Part shown: positions 54,350 through 64,000 of the stretch, in pieces
How positions within the stretch are numbered: the first letter of the stretch is position 1
Layout of the letters: the number at the start of each line of letters is the position of its first letter
Assembly: GCF_900636545.1 (NCBI RefSeq)
Contig: NZ_LR134290.1
Span: forward strand, 310,001-374,000
Length of the DNA stretch: 64,000 nucleotides
DNA from: Pseudomonas mendocina
GTDB taxonomy: Bacteria > Pseudomonadota > Gammaproteobacteria > Pseudomonadales > Pseudomonadaceae
Direction: 5' to 3'
The notes under the pieces: generated by a model
Database searches by the model: none
What the model was told of the DNA's origin: nothing
The model's input: the letters and a program-made list of their open reading frames with translations, nothing else
Made by a program: the position numbers and the translations under genes

Positions 54350-54625
54350 TCAGTTTTCTTCCGGCAGGCCGGGTAGCGCGCGCAGGGCCTGCTCGTACCA
54401 GGCGCCATCGAAGGGGCGATCCTCGCGCAGCATGGCGTCGACCTCATGGGCCAGCACCAGCGCCATCAATTCGAGAATCTCTTCACGCTCGTAACCGACC
54501 AGCGTCAGCTTGTTGTACACCGCCTTGGCGGCAGCCGGCTCGCCACTCTCCAGCTGGTTCTCGATCGCCTGGATCAAGGTGGCTTCGGCGAAGTCTTCGT
54601 CTTCCTGGTCGTTGTTCTGGCTCAT
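54350..54625 (-). CDS. Small conserved-looking protein of unknown function
   Basis: A 91-residue acidic protein with no motif I can name. It opens with an acidic stretch (MSQNNDQEDEDFAEATLIQAIENQLE) and is predicted mostly helical. It begins 10 bases after the acetyltransferase gene, indicating one operon. Coding-like composition and spacing make it a real gene. Homology was not established. Confidence 0.72.
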   Translation of the reverse strand: MSQNNDQEDEDFAEATLIQAIENQLESGEPAAAKAVYNKLTLVGYEREEILELMALVLAHEVDAMLREDRPFDGAWYEQALRALPGLPEEN

Positions 54626-54635
54626 GTCGGATTCC

Positions 54636-55121
54636 TCATTGATGGCCGGCGGCAAAGTCGATCAGGGCCTGGCCGGTCAGACGGTAGGTGGTCCACTCGC
54701 TTTGTGGGCGGGCGCCGAAGGATTCATAGAAGTCGATGGCGGGCGTATTCCAGTCCAGCACCGACCATTCGAAGCGGCCACAATCTCGTGCCACGGCCAG
54801 CTGCGCCAGGTGCCGCAGCAGCGCCTTGCCAGCGCCCAGGCCTCGAGCCTCGGGGCTGACGTAAAGGTCTTCCAGGTAAAGGCCGTGCTTGCCCAGCCAG
54901 GTGGAGTAGTTGAAGAAATACACTGCATAGCCGATGGGCTTGCCGTCGTGTTCGCAGATCAGGCCGTGAGCGGTGCTACCGTCGGCGAACAGGCTGTCGC
55001 GGATACCGGCGGCGTCGGTTTTCACCTCGTGCTCGGCCTTCTCATAGATGGCCAGGTCGGTGATGAAGCGCAGGATCAACTCGGCGTCGTCGGGAGTGGC
55101 GGGGCGGATGTCTATAGGCAT
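54636..55121 (-). CDS. GNAT-family N-acetyltransferase (diamine acetyltransferase-like)
   Basis: A 161-residue acetyltransferase. The acetyl-CoA pocket YLEDLYVSPEARGLGAGKALLRHLAQ (R/Q-x-x-G-x-G/A) and the following FEWSVLDWNTPAIDFYESFGA are characteristic of the spermidine/spermine N1-acetyltransferase-like subgroup (WLGKHGLYLEDLYV). It may acetylate diamines or amino acids. It sits in a leftward row of small genes downstream of argH. Confidence 0.88.
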   Translation of the reverse strand: MPIDIRPATPDDAELILRFITDLAIYEKAEHEVKTDAAGIRDSLFADGSTAHGLICEHDGKPIGYAVYFFNYSTWLGKHGLYLEDLYVSPEARGLGAGKALLRHLAQLAVARDCGRFEWSVLDWNTPAIDFYESFGARPQSEWTTYRLTGQALIDFAAGHQ

Positions 55122-55142
55122 GGAAATGTCTCGTGGCAGCGT

Positions 55143-55385
55143 TCAGCTGTAAGTGACGGTCAGCCACGTCAGGGGCAGGCCAACCAGGCAGAGAAAGCCG
55201 AACGTTGCGACCCAGGCGCTGCGCGAACCCATCGGGTCGGCCACGCGCAGCGGCAGGCGCGGGTAGCGCCCTAATGTCAGCAGTCGTAGTGCCAGCCAGC
55301 CGGTCGTGTAGAAGACGTAGCCGATGATGATTTCAAGCGCGATCTCGGCCAGTAGCGCCAAGCCGCGCAGCAATAATTCCGGCAT
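55143..55385 (-). CDS. Small membrane protein of unknown function
   Basis: An 80-residue protein with two hydrophobic segments (about residues 8-38 and 56-77), so probably an inner-membrane protein. The ATG at 55383-55385 has the strong site AAAAGGAG. It lies 34 bases after argH and 21 before the acetyltransferase, hence probably co-transcribed. No family recognised. Confidence 0.72.
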   Translation of the reverse strand: MPELLLRGLALLAEIALEIIIGYVFYTTGWLALRLLTLGRYPRLPLRVADPMGSRSAWVATFGFLCLVGLPLTWLTVTYS

Positions 55386-55419
55386 GGGAACTCCTTTTCC
55401 GTTTCTCGCCGAGCCGCGC

Positions 55420-56814
55420 TTAGCGGCTGGCCAGCAGTTCGCGACCGCGCGCCACCGCTGCACGCACCTGAGCCGGTGCGGTGCCGCCGATGTGGTTACG
55501 GGCATTCACCGAGCCTTCCAGGGTCAGCACGGCGAATACGTCCTGCTCGATCTGGTCGCTGAACTGGCGCAGCTCGTCGAGGCTCATTTCGGCCAGGTCC
55601 TTGCCGCTGTCGACGCCGTACTTCACCGCATGGCCGACGATCTCGTGGCAGTCGCGGAACGGCAGGCCCTTGCGCACCAGGTAGTCGGCCAGGTCGGTGG
55701 CGGTGGAGAAACCGCGCAGAGCCGCTTCGCGCATGATGGCGTGCTTGGGTTTGATCGCCGGGATCATGTCGGCGAAGGCGCGCAGCGAATCACGCAAGGT
55801 GTCGGCGGCGTCGAACAGCGGTTCCTTGTCTTCCTGGTTGTCCTTGTTGTAGGCCAGCGGCTGGCCTTTCATCAGGGTCAGCAGGCCGGTCAGGGCGCCG
55901 AACACGCGGCCGGTCTTGCCGCGTACCAGCTCGGGCACGTCGGGGTTCTTCTTCTGCGGCATGATCGAGGAGCCGGTGCAGAAACGATCCGGCAGATCGA
56001 TGAACTGGAACTGCGCGCTGGTCCACAGCACAAGCTCTTCGGAGAAGCGCGACAGGTGCATCATCGCCAGCGACGCGGCGGCGCAGAATTCGATGGCGAA
56101 GTCGCGATCCGACACGCCGTCCAGGGAGTTGCCGCCCACGGCGTCGAAGCCCAGCAGTTCGGCGGTGATCTCGCGCTGGATCGGGTAGGTGGTGCCAGCC
56201 AGCGCGGCAGAGCCCAGGGGCATGCGATTGGTGCGCTTGCGGCAGTCGACCAGGCGCTCGTAGTCGCGCGACAGCATTTCGAACCAGGCCAGCAGATGGT
56301 GGCCGAAGGTCACCGGCTGGGCCGTCTGCAGGTGGGTGAAGCCGGGCATGATGGTCTCGGCTTCGCGCTCGGCCTGTTCCAGCAGGCCCTGCTGCAGGCG
56401 GGTGATTTCGGCGAGGATCAGGTCGATCTCGTCACGCAGCCACAGGCGGATGTCGGTGGCCACCTGATCGTTGCGCGAGCGGCCGGTGTGCAGCTTCTTG
56501 CCGGTCACGCCGATGCGGTCGGTCAGCCGCGCCTCGATGTTCATGTGCACGTCTTCCAGGTCGACGCGCCAGTCGAAGGTGCCGGCCTCGATCTCGCCCT
56601 GGATCTGCTTGAGGCCGTCGATGATCGCGTCGCGCTCGGCGTCGCTCAGCACACCGACCTTGGCCAGCATGGTGGCGTGGGCGATGGAGCCCATGATGTC
56701 GTGGCGGTACAGGCGCTTGTCGAATTCCACCGAGGCGGTGAAGCGGGCGACGAAGGCGTCGACGGGCTCGCTGAAGCGGCCGCCCCAGGACTGATTGGTT
56801 TTTTCGCTGCTCAT
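55420..56814 (-). CDS. argH: Argininosuccinate lyase
   Basis: Splits argininosuccinate to arginine and fumarate, the last arginine biosynthesis step. The 464 residues equal the common ArgH length. The signature [12 protein letters not shown] (flexible loop with catalytic Ser) and [12 protein letters not shown] are intact. The ATG at 56812-56814 gives the usual [19 protein letters not shown] start; the frame extends 90 codons upstream without support. It is divergent from algZ across 232 bases. Confidence 0.97.
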   Translation of the reverse strand: MSSEKTNQSWGGRFSEPVDAFVARFTASVEFDKRLYRHDIMGSIAHATMLAKVGVLSDAERDAIIDGLKQIQGEIEAGTFDWRVDLEDVHMNIEARLTDRIGVTGKKLHTGRSRNDQVATDIRLWLRDEIDLILAEITRLQQGLLEQAEREAETIMPGFTHLQTAQPVTFGHHLLAWFEMLSRDYERLVDCRKRTNRMPLGSAALAGTTYPIQREITAELLGFDAVGGNSLDGVSDRDFAIEFCAAASLAMMHLSRFSEELVLWTSAQFQFIDLPDRFCTGSSIMPQKKNPDVPELVRGKTGRVFGALTGLLTLMKGQPLAYNKDNQEDKEPLFDAADTLRDSLRAFADMIPAIKPKHAIMREAALRGFSTATDLADYLVRKGLPFRDCHEIVGHAVKYGVDSGKDLAEMSLDELRQFSDQIEQDVFAVLTLEGSVNARNHIGGTAPAQVRAAVARGRELLASR

Positions 56815-57046
56815 GATATGGGCTCTGGATCGGGCAGGCCACGTTGGCGGCCAGCATGGCGGACAAAGTGCGTCGATAATAACAGGGTCGGCAGGCGTTT
56901 CGCCGGGCCGCGTTCGCCGTCGGGCGGCCGGCGGTGCTGTCGGTTGCTTCACAATTTTGCACTGAAGGCGGCATTTCGGTGCTTTATTTTGTCCGGCGGG
57001 AGCCGTCTGGCTTGCCGGCCTGCAAGGCGACACGGAAACTGCGTCG

Positions 57047-58129
57047 ATGCACACACAATCGCTTGCCAAGAATAAACCCAACGTCGCCATCGACGACTTC
57101 TTCGTCCCGGAACTGTGTCAGCCGGAAGCCCTGCTGAGCATGGTGTTGCTGGCCGAGCTGCTGGTACTGGTGCTGGTGCTCGCCGAACCGATGACGCCTG
57201 GCTTCGATTGGGTACGCCTGGCCCTGACTTCGTTGTTCGTACAGTGGATCGTGTTGCTCTCGGCAGCCGTGCTGTGCCGTCTGCGGCCGCTGCTGGCGCG
57301 CCTGCGCCCGGCGTTGGCGGGCTGCCTGTGCTGTGCTCTGGTGGTGGTGCTGACCCTGAGCTGCACCGCGGTGGCCGACTATTACGAGCTGGGTGGGCCG
57401 CTGCCGCGTAGTGGTGAGGTAAATCTTTATCTGCGTCACGCGCTGATCAGCCTGATCATGTCTGCACTGCTGCTACGCTATTTCTATCTGCAGAGCCAAT
57501 GGCGTCGACAGGAGCAGGCTGAGCTGCGTGCGCGCATCGAATCGTTGCAGGCGCGGATTCGCCCGCATTTCCTGTTCAACAGCCTCAACAGTATCGCCAG
57601 CCTGGTCACGCTCGATCCGTACAAGGCCGAGCAGGCGGTGCTGGATTTGTCTGATCTGTTTCGCGCCAGCCTGGCCAAGCCCGGCACATTGGTGCCGTGG
57701 AAAGAGGAACTGGAACTGGCGAAACGATATCTATCTATCGAACACTATCGGCTCGGTGAGCGACTACAGTTGCAGTGGGAGGTCGAAGGTGTGCCGGAGG
57801 ATCTGCCGATTCCCCAGCTGACCCTGCAGCCTCTTTTGGAAAATGCGCTGATCTATGGCATCGCGCCACGTATCGAAGGTGGCCTGGTGCGGGTCGAAGC
57901 GGATTACCAGGATGGTGTGTTCAGCTTGTGTGTCAGCAATCCGTATGAAGAGCGGGGCGAGCAGCACCCGTCGCGGGGAACGCACCAAGCGCTGAGTAAT
58001 ATCGATGCGCGTCTAGCGGCACTTTTTGGGCCGCGCGCGAGTCTCAGCGTGGAGCGCCGTGACGGCCGTCATTACAGCTGTCTACGCTATCCTTGTGCGA
58101 GACTCACGCAGGAAGCCAGAGCAATATGA
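57047..58129 (+). CDS. algZ: Sensor histidine kinase-like AlgZ (FimS)
   Basis: A 360-residue LytS/YehU-type inner-membrane kinase. Four to five hydrophobic segments lie at about residues 25-150, followed by the His_kinase domain with His174 in [15 protein letters not shown] and a degenerate ATPase ([31 protein letters not shown]). AlgZ (FimS) partners AlgR to control alginate, type IV pili and virulence in P. aeruginosa. Its stop overlaps the algR start (ATGA). Upstream, the argH-algZ divergent region should carry its promoter. Confidence 0.95.
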   Translation: MHTQSLAKNKPNVAIDDFFVPELCQPEALLSMVLLAELLVLVLVLAEPMTPGFDWVRLALTSLFVQWIVLLSAAVLCRLRPLLARLRPALAGCLCCALVVVLTLSCTAVADYYELGGPLPRSGEVNLYLRHALISLIMSALLLRYFYLQSQWRRQEQAELRARIESLQARIRPHFLFNSLNSIASLVTLDPYKAEQAVLDLSDLFRASLAKPGTLVPWKEELELAKRYLSIEHYRLGERLQLQWEVEGVPEDLPIPQLTLQPLLENALIYGIAPRIEGGLVRVEADYQDGVFSLCVSNPYEERGEQHPSRGTHQALSNIDARLAALFGPRASLSVERRDGRHYSCLRYPCARLTQEARAI

Positions 58130-58872
58130 ATGTCCTGATCGTCGATGACGAACCCCTTGCCCGCGAGCGCCTGAGCCGCATGGTCGGTGAGCTCGAGGGT
58201 TACCGGGTCCTGGAGCCCGCCGCCAGCAATGGCGAGGAGGCCCTGACCCTGATCGATAGCCTCAAGCCAGATGTGGTCCTGCTGGATATCCGCATGCCTG
58301 GCCTCGACGGCTTGCAGGTCGCTGCCAAGTTGTGTGAGCGCGAAGCACCGCCTGCGGTGATCTTCTGCACGGCGCATGACGAGTTCGCCCTGGAGGCCTT
58401 TCAGGTCAGTGCCGTTGGTTATCTGGTCAAACCCGTACGCCCCGAAAGCCTCAGCGAAGCCTTGAAAAAGGCCGAGCGGCCCAATCGCGTGCAACTGGCC
58501 GCCCTGACTCGCCCAGCCGCCGAGACAGGAGGTGGTCCGCGAACCCATATCAGCGCCCGTACCCGCAAGGGCATCGAGCTGATTCCGCTGGATCACGTGG
58601 TTTATTTCATTGCCGATCACAAGTACGTCACCTTGCGTCACGAGGGCGGCGAAGTGCTGCTGGATGAGCCGCTCAAGGCGCTGGAAGACGAGTTTGGTGA
58701 CCGCTTCGTGCGCATCCACCGTAATGCGCTGGTAGCGCGCGAGCGCATCGAACGTCTGCAGCGCACGCCGCTCGGGCATTTCCAGCTGTTCCTCAAAGGG
58801 CTGGAGGGTGATTCGCTGGTGGTCAGCCGGCGTCATGTCGCCGGCGTGCGCAAGTTGATGCAGTCGCTCTGA
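58126..58872 (+). CDS. algR: LytTR-type response regulator AlgR
   Basis: A 248-residue regulator, the AlgR length. The receiver has phospho-acceptor Asp54 in VVLLDIRMPG, with DDEP at the N terminus and conserved Lys in VGYLVKPVRP. The LytTR DNA-binding domain runs about residues 145-245 (IELIPLDHVVYFIADHKYVTLRH; FVRIHRNALVARERIERL). It regulates alginate, twitching and other genes with AlgZ. ATG 58126 overlaps algZ; an in-frame start at 58093 is unlikely. Confidence 0.96.
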   Translation: MNVLIVDDEPLARERLSRMVGELEGYRVLEPAASNGEEALTLIDSLKPDVVLLDIRMPGLDGLQVAAKLCEREAPPAVIFCTAHDEFALEAFQVSAVGYLVKPVRPESLSEALKKAERPNRVQLAALTRPAAETGGGPRTHISARTRKGIELIPLDHVVYFIADHKYVTLRHEGGEVLLDEPLKALEDEFGDRFVRIHRNALVARERIERLQRTPLGHFQLFLKGLEGDSLVVSRRHVAGVRKLMQSL

Positions 58873-59004
58873 CACCCTGTCCTGCGCGCCAGGGCGTCAT
58901 CCTCTTCGCAGTGACCGACAGACCTGCGGCCTATGGCCGCCTGGCAGCGCCGTGATGGGCGAGCCTGTTATGATTCGCGGCAATCCGTTTTCTGGAATTG
59001 TCCC

Positions 59005-59943
59005 ATGTCCCGCGAAATTCGCATCGCCACCCGTAAGAGCGCCCTGGCCCTGTGGCAGGCCGAATATGTCAAAGCCCGTCTGGAGCAGGCCCACCCTGGC
59101 CTGAAGGTCAGCCTGGTGCCCATGGTCAGCCGCGGCGACAAGTTGCTCGACGCGCCGCTGGCGAAAATCGGTGGCAAGGGGCTGTTCGTCAAGGAACTGG
59201 AAACCGCGCTGCTGGAAAACGAGGCCGACATCGCCGTGCACTCGATGAAAGACGTACCGATGGACTTCCCCGAAGGGCTGGGCCTGTACTGCATCTGTGA
59301 GCGTGAAGATCCGCGTGACGCCTTCGTCTCCAATACCTACGACAGCCTCGATGCGCTGCCAGCCGGCAGCGTGGTCGGCACCTCCAGCTTGCGCCGCCAG
59401 GCCCAATTGCTGGCACGCCGGCCCGATCTGAAAATCCAGTTCCTGCGCGGCAACGTCAATACCCGCCTGGCCAAGCTCGATGCCGGCGAGTACGACGCCA
59501 TCATCCTTGCCGCTGCCGGCCTGATCCGCCTGGGCTTCGCAGATCGCATCCGCAGCTCGATCAGCGCCGAAGACAGCCTGCCGGCCGGCGGCCAGGGCGC
59601 CGTTGGCATCGAATGCCGCAGCGCCGACAGCGACGTACACGCCTTGCTGGCGCCCCTGCATCACCGTGAGACCGCGTTGCGCGTCACCGCCGAACGGGCG
59701 CTGAACAAACACCTCAATGGCGGCTGCCAGGTGCCTATCGCCTGCTATGCGCTGCTCGAGGACGACCAGCTGTGGCTGCGCGGCCTTGTCGGCCAACCCG
59801 ACGGGGGGCTGTTGCTGCGCGCCGAAGAGCGCGCTGCCAGTGGTGATGCTGAAGCCCTGGGGGTGCGTGTCGCCGAGGCACTGCTGGCGCAGGGCGCCGA
59901 TGCCATTCTCAAGGCCGTCTACGGTGAGGCCGGTCACCCTTGA
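59005..59943 (+). CDS. hemC: Porphobilinogen deaminase (hydroxymethylbilane synthase)
   Basis: Condenses four porphobilinogens into hydroxymethylbilane for heme. The 312 residues include Cys241 in [11 protein letters not shown], the dipyrromethane cofactor anchor, and the RGNVNTRL and VHSMKDVP motifs. ATG 59005 matches the family; a longer in-frame start at 58933 is unsupported. It begins a hemC-hemD-hemX-hemY run, the standard gammaproteobacterial order. Confidence 0.97.
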   Translation: MSREIRIATRKSALALWQAEYVKARLEQAHPGLKVSLVPMVSRGDKLLDAPLAKIGGKGLFVKELETALLENEADIAVHSMKDVPMDFPEGLGLYCICEREDPRDAFVSNTYDSLDALPAGSVVGTSSLRRQAQLLARRPDLKIQFLRGNVNTRLAKLDAGEYDAIILAAAGLIRLGFADRIRSSISAEDSLPAGGQGAVGIECRSADSDVHALLAPLHHRETALRVTAERALNKHLNGGCQVPIACYALLEDDQLWLRGLVGQPDGGLLLRAEERAASGDAEALGVRVAEALLAQGADAILKAVYGEAGHP

Positions 59944-60710
59944 GCGCCTGGCGCCTGTTGCTGACGCGTCCTGCCGAGGACTGTGCGGTGCTGGCGCAGA
60001 CCCTGGCCGCTCAGGGCGTCGTCAGTCACTGCATGCCGCTGCTGGCCATCGAGGCGTTGGCCGAAACCGCTGAGCAGCGCAGCACTTTCGCCGAACTTCA
60101 GCGCTATTGTGCGGTGATCGTGGTCAGCAAGCCGGCCGCCAGGATTGCTCTGCAGCTATTGGCGCGCCATGCGGTACCGACACCTGATTTGCCCTGGTTC
60201 AGTGTCGGAGCCGCTACCGCCGCAGTGCTCGCCGAGCAGGGCTTGCGTGTGCATTTTCCCGACTCTGGCGATGACAGCGAAGCGCTACTCGCGCTACCTG
60301 CTCTGCACCAGGCTATCGCCACGACAGCGGCTCCACGCGTCTTGATTCTGCGTGGCGAAGGTGGCCGAGAATTCCTCGCCGAACGCTTGCGCGGCCAAGG
60401 CGTGACGGTCGACTATCTGCCACTGTATCGCCGTGTGCTGCCGCAGTACGCGCCGGGTGAGCTCGGCCAGTGCGTGCGAGCGGAACGCCTGAACGGCCTG
60501 GTTGTCAGCAGTGGACAGGGTTTCGAACACCTGCTGCAACTGGCTGGCGATGACTGGCCAGCGTTGGCTCGGCTACCCTTGTTCGTACCCAGCCCGCGCG
60601 TTGCCGAGCAGGCGCGCAAAGCGGGTGCGGAAATCGTTGTGGACTGTCGCGGCGCCAGCGCCGCGGCCTTGCAGGCAGCGCTGGAGCAGTTTCCGGCTGC
60701 CGCCCTCTAA
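59940..60710 (+). CDS. hemD: Uroporphyrinogen-III synthase
   Basis: Cyclises hydroxymethylbilane to uroporphyrinogen III. The 256-residue protein has the two-lobe HemD architecture with [21 protein letters not shown] at the N terminus and [16 protein letters not shown]. Sequence conservation is low in this family, so the call rests on position too. The TTG start overlaps the hemC stop (TTGA), indicating coupling. Confidence 0.94.
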   Translation: MSAWRLLLTRPAEDCAVLAQTLAAQGVVSHCMPLLAIEALAETAEQRSTFAELQRYCAVIVVSKPAARIALQLLARHAVPTPDLPWFSVGAATAAVLAEQGLRVHFPDSGDDSEALLALPALHQAIATTAAPRVLILRGEGGREFLAERLRGQGVTVDYLPLYRRVLPQYAPGELGQCVRAERLNGLVVSSGQGFEHLLQLAGDDWPALARLPLFVPSPRVAEQARKAGAEIVVDCRGASAAALQAALEQFPAAAL

Positions 60711-60722
60711 AAGGACGGATAC

Positions 60723-61856
60723 GTGAGCGAAGCATCCACCCCGAAGACGCCAGAAGAAAAACCGGCCAGCGAAGCCGTGAAGACCACGCCAACCCCCCCG
60801 CCTACCCAGGCATCTCGCAGTGGTGGCGGCAGCGCTCTTGCCGCATTGGCCTTGCTGATCGGCCTGGCGGGCGCAGGTGCCGGCGGCTGGAGCCTCTGGC
60901 AACTGCATGAAATGCAGGGTAGGGATCAGCAGCAGGCTGATGCTCTACAGAGTACCCGCGACGATACTGCGAAGAATGTGAAGGATATGGCCCAGCGCCT
61001 GGATTCGCGTTTGTCCGCGTTGCCCAGCGCCGCCGAGCTGGACGAGCGCCGCCGTCTGCTGGCCAACCTGCAGAGCGATCAGCAGCGCCTGAGCCAGCGT
61101 CTGGAAAGCGTGCTCGACGGCAGCCGCCAGGATTGGCGCCTGGATGAGGCCGAGCACCTGCTGCGCCTGGCAACCTTGCGCTTGTCGGCATTGCAGGACG
61201 TGGCCAGTGCCGAGGCGCTGGTATCTGCGGCTGACGACATCCTTCGTGAGCAGGACGATCCAGCCGCCTTCGCTGCCCGTGAGCAGCTCAGTCGCAGCCT
61301 TGAAGCGCTGCGCACCACGGCGCGGCCGGATCGCGTCGGACTGTTCCTGCAACTGGGCGCCCTGCGTGAGCAGGCTGCCACGCTCAATCCCCTGGCGCCG
61401 ACCTTCGAGGGGCAGGGCGATGTGCTCTCGGATCTGGCCGCCGAAGGCGATGGCAGCGCCTGGTGGAGCGAATGGGCGAAAAAGCTTTCCGACTATTTCC
61501 GTATCGAGTTCGACGCTGATCGCAACGTGCGACCACTGCTTTCCGGACAGAGCCTGTCGCAGGTTCGCCTGAGCCTTTCGCTGGCGCTGGAGCAGGCGCA
61601 GTGGGCTGCGTTGCACGGGCAGACCGGTGTTTACCGGCAGTCGCTGAAGCAGGCCGAGGAAATCCTCGACGCGCACTTCAACCTGGATAATCCGGATAGT
61701 CGCGCGCTGCGCCAGCGCTTCAGTGAGCTGGCCGACGCCAGTGTCGAGGTCAAGGTGCCGGATCTGAGCGAGTCGCTCGATGCACTGCAGGCCTACCTGC
61801 AACGCAAGCAGGCGCAACGTCGGCAGGGGGCCGCAGCGGCCGGGGAGGCGCAATGA
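60723..61856 (+). CDS. hemX: HemX-family membrane protein (uroporphyrinogen-III C-methyltransferase-like name)
   Basis: A 377-residue protein. A proline/threonine-rich cytoplasmic start leads into one transmembrane helix (about residues 40-61, ALAALALLIGLAGAGAGGWSLW) and a long periplasmic coiled-coil region (QLHEMQGRDQQQADAL onward). Despite some database names it lacks the methyltransferase fold. The start is GTG, 12 bases after hemD, and it overlaps hemY by four bases. The function is not settled. Confidence 0.92.
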   Translation: MSEASTPKTPEEKPASEAVKTTPTPPPTQASRSGGGSALAALALLIGLAGAGAGGWSLWQLHEMQGRDQQQADALQSTRDDTAKNVKDMAQRLDSRLSALPSAAELDERRRLLANLQSDQQRLSQRLESVLDGSRQDWRLDEAEHLLRLATLRLSALQDVASAEALVSAADDILREQDDPAAFAAREQLSRSLEALRTTARPDRVGLFLQLGALREQAATLNPLAPTFEGQGDVLSDLAAEGDGSAWWSEWAKKLSDYFRIEFDADRNVRPLLSGQSLSQVRLSLSLALEQAQWAALHGQTGVYRQSLKQAEEILDAHFNLDNPDSRALRQRFSELADASVEVKVPDLSESLDALQAYLQRKQAQRRQGAAAAGEAQ

Positions 61857-63100
61857 AACGCCTCATCTGGCTTCTGCTATTGCTGGCCATCGCTGTCGGG
61901 CTTTACCTGCTCAGCCTGGCCATCGAGGCTGACCGCGGCTACGTGCTGTTCGCCTACAAGGGCTTCCGTTACCAGTCCGGCCTGTGGGCATTCCTTGGCC
62001 TGTTGGTGGTCGTGGTGGTGCTCTACTACCTGATCAAGTGGACGTTGCGTCTGTTGCTTAGCTCGACGCGTCTGGCCAACCCCTGGTCGCGCCTGCATCG
62101 GACTCGCCGTGTACGACAGGCTTCCGAGCAAGGCATGCTGGATCTCGCCGAAGGCCGCTGGGCCCGTGCACAGCGCCAGCTGACCCGCGCCGCCGAAGCC
62201 GACAGCCAGCCGCTGATGTATTACCTCGGCGCTGCCCGGGCAGCCAACAAGCTTGGCGAATATGAGCAGAGCGATGCGTTGCTCGAACGCGCACTTAACA
62301 AGCAGCCGCAGGCCGAGCTGGCGATAGCTCTGACCCACGCCGAGTTGCAGCGCAGCCGTGGCGACAGTGATGCGGCGCTGGAAACCCTGCAGGCAATGCG
62401 TGAGCGCCACCCAGGCCATCACCTGGTACTGCGGCAATTGCAGCGTCTGTATTTGCAGCGCCAGGACTGGTCGGCACTGCTCGGCCTGCTCCCGGAGTTG
62501 CGCAAGGAAAAGGCGTTGCCGGCCGCAGAGCTTGACGAACTGGAACGCGAAACCTGGCGTGGTCGCCTGGCAGAAGTCGGCGAGTATGGATTGGCGCAGG
62601 GAGAAACCGCCCTGCAACCATTGAGCAAGGCCTGGAACCAGTTGTCGGTCAGCCTGCGCAACGAGCCAGAACTGATCGCCACCTATGTCGAACAACTGCG
62701 TCGCCTGGGCGCGCAGGAAGAGGCGGAAGAAGTGCTGCGCAGTGCGCTAAAGCGCAGTTACGACAGCCGTCTGGCGCGTTTCTATGGTGTGCTGCGCGGC
62801 GCCGATCCGGCGCGTCAGCTGCAGACGGCCGAGCTCTGGCTGAAGCAGCATCCTCAGGACCCGGCGCTACTGCTGACCCTCGGGCGCCTGTGCCTGCAGA
62901 ACCAGCTTTGGGGCAAGGCGCGTGACTATTTCGAAACCAGCCTCAAGCTCGAACGTCATCCCGAGACCTGTGCCGAACTGGCGCGTTTGCTGGCGCAACT
63001 GGGGGAACTCGAACGCAGCAACCAGCTGCTGCTGGAGAGTTTGGGCCTGTTGCATCAAGGGCTGCCGCCGCTGCCGCAACCGCAGGGCGCCACAGCCTGA
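61853..63100 (+). CDS. hemY: HemY N-domain TPR protein
   Basis: A 415-residue membrane protein. Two N-terminal helices (about residues 4-22 and 42-62) are followed by TPR-like repeats (about 100-400). The HemY N-terminal pattern DRGYVLFAYKGFRYQSGLWAF is clear. Distinct from protoporphyrinogen oxidase also called HemY. It overlaps hemX by ATGA and ends the cluster. Role in heme synthesis is inferred from the operon only. Confidence 0.93.
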   Translation: MKRLIWLLLLLAIAVGLYLLSLAIEADRGYVLFAYKGFRYQSGLWAFLGLLVVVVVLYYLIKWTLRLLLSSTRLANPWSRLHRTRRVRQASEQGMLDLAEGRWARAQRQLTRAAEADSQPLMYYLGAARAANKLGEYEQSDALLERALNKQPQAELAIALTHAELQRSRGDSDAALETLQAMRERHPGHHLVLRQLQRLYLQRQDWSALLGLLPELRKEKALPAAELDELERETWRGRLAEVGEYGLAQGETALQPLSKAWNQLSVSLRNEPELIATYVEQLRRLGAQEEAEEVLRSALKRSYDSRLARFYGVLRGADPARQLQTAELWLKQHPQDPALLLTLGRLCLQNQLWGKARDYFETSLKLERHPETCAELARLLAQLGELERSNQLLLESLGLLHQGLPPLPQPQGATA

Positions 63101-63251
63101 ATGGATGCGGCCGATTGCCGCGGCAGGCCTGCCGTGCGGACGGAGGGGCGTTCCGGCATGATGAACAGCCTGTAATGAGCTGCGGGGCGCCTTGAAAGGC
63201 GCCCTCGCTTTCCTCTACCGTACGGCCCTCGATTTCCCTTCCGGAGCCACC

Positions 63252-63743
63252 ATGCACTTGGCCAGCCCGCGTCCCCTGTTTTTCCTGGCATTCATCGGCT
63301 GCGTACTGCTCATGGCAGTGGCTCTGTATCTGGAACACGTGGTGGGGCTTGAACCCTGCCCGCTGTGCATCGTCCAGCGTATCTGCGTGATCGGCTTCGG
63401 TCTGACCTGTCTAGTGGCGGCCATTCATGGTCCGGCGCGCGGCGGTCAGCGTGTCTATTCGTTGCTGGCACTGCTGTTCGCTTTCGGCGGGGCGGCGACC
63501 GCTGGCCGGCAGATCTGGCTGCAAAGCGTGCCGCCTGAGCAACTGGAGGCTTGCCTGCCAGGCCTCGAATATATGATTGAGGCATTCCCGCTGCAGGAAA
63601 TCGTCAGTAAGGTCTTCCGCGGCACTGCGGACTGTGCAGAAGTCAATTGGACGCTGTTCGGCATGAGCATTCCCGAATGGAGCCTGCTTGGCTTCATCGG
63701 CATGCTCGCCTTCTGCCTGCTCCAGTTGCTGCGTCGCAACTGA
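63252..63743 (+). CDS. dsbB: Disulfide bond formation protein DsbB family
   Basis: A 163-residue four-helix quinone reductase that reoxidises DsbA. The periplasmic pairs are present: EPCPLCIVQR near the N terminus (CPLC) and two later cysteines in LEACLPGLEYM and GTADCAEVNW. Four hydrophobic segments fit DsbB topology. ATG 63252 follows GGAGCC; an in-frame start at 63192 would add 20 polar residues. A 9-bp hairpin follows the stop. Confidence 0.94.
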   Translation: MHLASPRPLFFLAFIGCVLLMAVALYLEHVVGLEPCPLCIVQRICVIGFGLTCLVAAIHGPARGGQRVYSLLALLFAFGGAATAGRQIWLQSVPPEQLEACLPGLEYMIEAFPLQEIVSKVFRGTADCAEVNWTLFGMSIPEWSLLGFIGMLAFCLLQLLRRN

Positions 63744-63758
63744 GAATGCGAATTGCAT

Positions 63759-63781
63759 GAAGCCACGCTGCTCGTGGCTTC
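63759..63781 (+). terminator. Hairpin after dsbB
   Basis: GAAGCCACG (63759-63767) pairs perfectly with CGTGGCTTC (63773-63781). There is no long T tract on either side, so termination strength is uncertain. Confidence 0.5.
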
Positions 63782-63912
63782 TCGATTAAACGCTCGTATG
63801 AAATTTTCTCGTGGCTATGCCTTGATGGTGTGTGCCCGCGGGCATAATCTGGCTCGCACGCACCGCCGGAAAAACGCCATTTTGCGGTTGCCTTCCCAAG
63901 ACCAAGCATCGA

Positions 63913-63942
63913 TTGACAAAAAATCGTCGGGAATGAATTTAA
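63913..63942 (+). promoter_or_regulatory. Candidate promoter near the right edge
   Basis: A consensus -35 TTGACA (63913-63918) is followed after 17-18 bases by AATTTAA. An AAGGAG ribosome-binding-like site lies at about 63978-63983. The downstream gene begins at or beyond the window end and cannot be identified. Confidence 0.5.
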
Positions 63943-64000
63943 ACGTCGCGCAGCGATAGCCCGAAGGCTGGCCGCCAAGGAGCAGCCATAAAGAACGTCT

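Overview
This window looks like core chromosome of a Pseudomonas. It is GC-rich, carries REP/REPIN palindromes between genes, and its genes are mostly those of conserved Pseudomonas blocks. From remembered gene order, much of it parallels the P. aeruginosa PAO1 stretch running from the dsbB/hemYXDC end to pauB/kauB. The species cannot be fixed from the sequence alone; a member of the P. mendocina/oleovorans group is a guess.

Layout. 1-2.0 kb: a bacteriophytochrome (cut by the window edge) with its biliverdin-making heme oxygenase, then tRNA-Arg(CCG). 2.3-9.2 kb: GABA and polyamine catabolism (gabD, gabT, a PuuC/KauB-type aldehyde dehydrogenase), interrupted by a TetR-MFS pair and a convergent cupin gene. 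9.4-19.2 kb: a more accessory stretch with an MFS exporter, a MocR regulator divergent from a DUF1127 protein and a LysE exporter, a PauB/PuuB-type oxidase, and a sigma factor/anti-sigma/TonB-receptor iron-signalling set behind a Fur-like box. 19.2-23.6 kb: D-alanine catabolism (dadR, dadA, ridA, alr) and the polyamine regulator pauR. 23.7-38.8 kb: cytochrome c5, a CoA-hydrolase family protein, xpt, rep, an EAL phosphodiesterase, a MATE pump, a LysR regulator, a chemoreceptor, comM and ubiK. 38.8-42.1 kb: glnK-amtB behind NtrC-like and sigma-54-like sites, a YjbQ protein and the RNA-polymerase-binding protein SutA. 42.4-47.0 kb (minus): lptM-lysA-dapF-DUF484-xerC-HAD. 47.2-53.1 kb: an AraC regulator, cyaY, rnk, a lipase and cyaA. 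53.2-56.8 kb (minus): small genes and argH. 57.0-63.7 kb (plus): the algZ(fimS)-algR two-component pair, hemC-hemD-hemX-hemY and dsbB.

How the genes fit together. gabDT, the aldehyde dehydrogenase, the oxidase, pauR and the dad operon would feed putrescine, GABA and alanine carbon and nitrogen into succinate and pyruvate. glnK-amtB adds the nitrogen-limitation response. The lysA-dapF-xerC and hem blocks are housekeeping.

I found no phage, insertion sequence, CRISPR array or defence island, and no clearly undescribed multi-gene system. The more interesting signals are regulatory or structural: a cluster of ATCTGT-type motifs at the MocR/DUF1127 divergent promoter, a short frame resembling a vestigial AmtB leader between glnK and amtB, a perfect 76-bp-period tandem repeat pair downstream of ridA, several interspersed repeat families, and strong palindromes at the tetR and pauR promoters.
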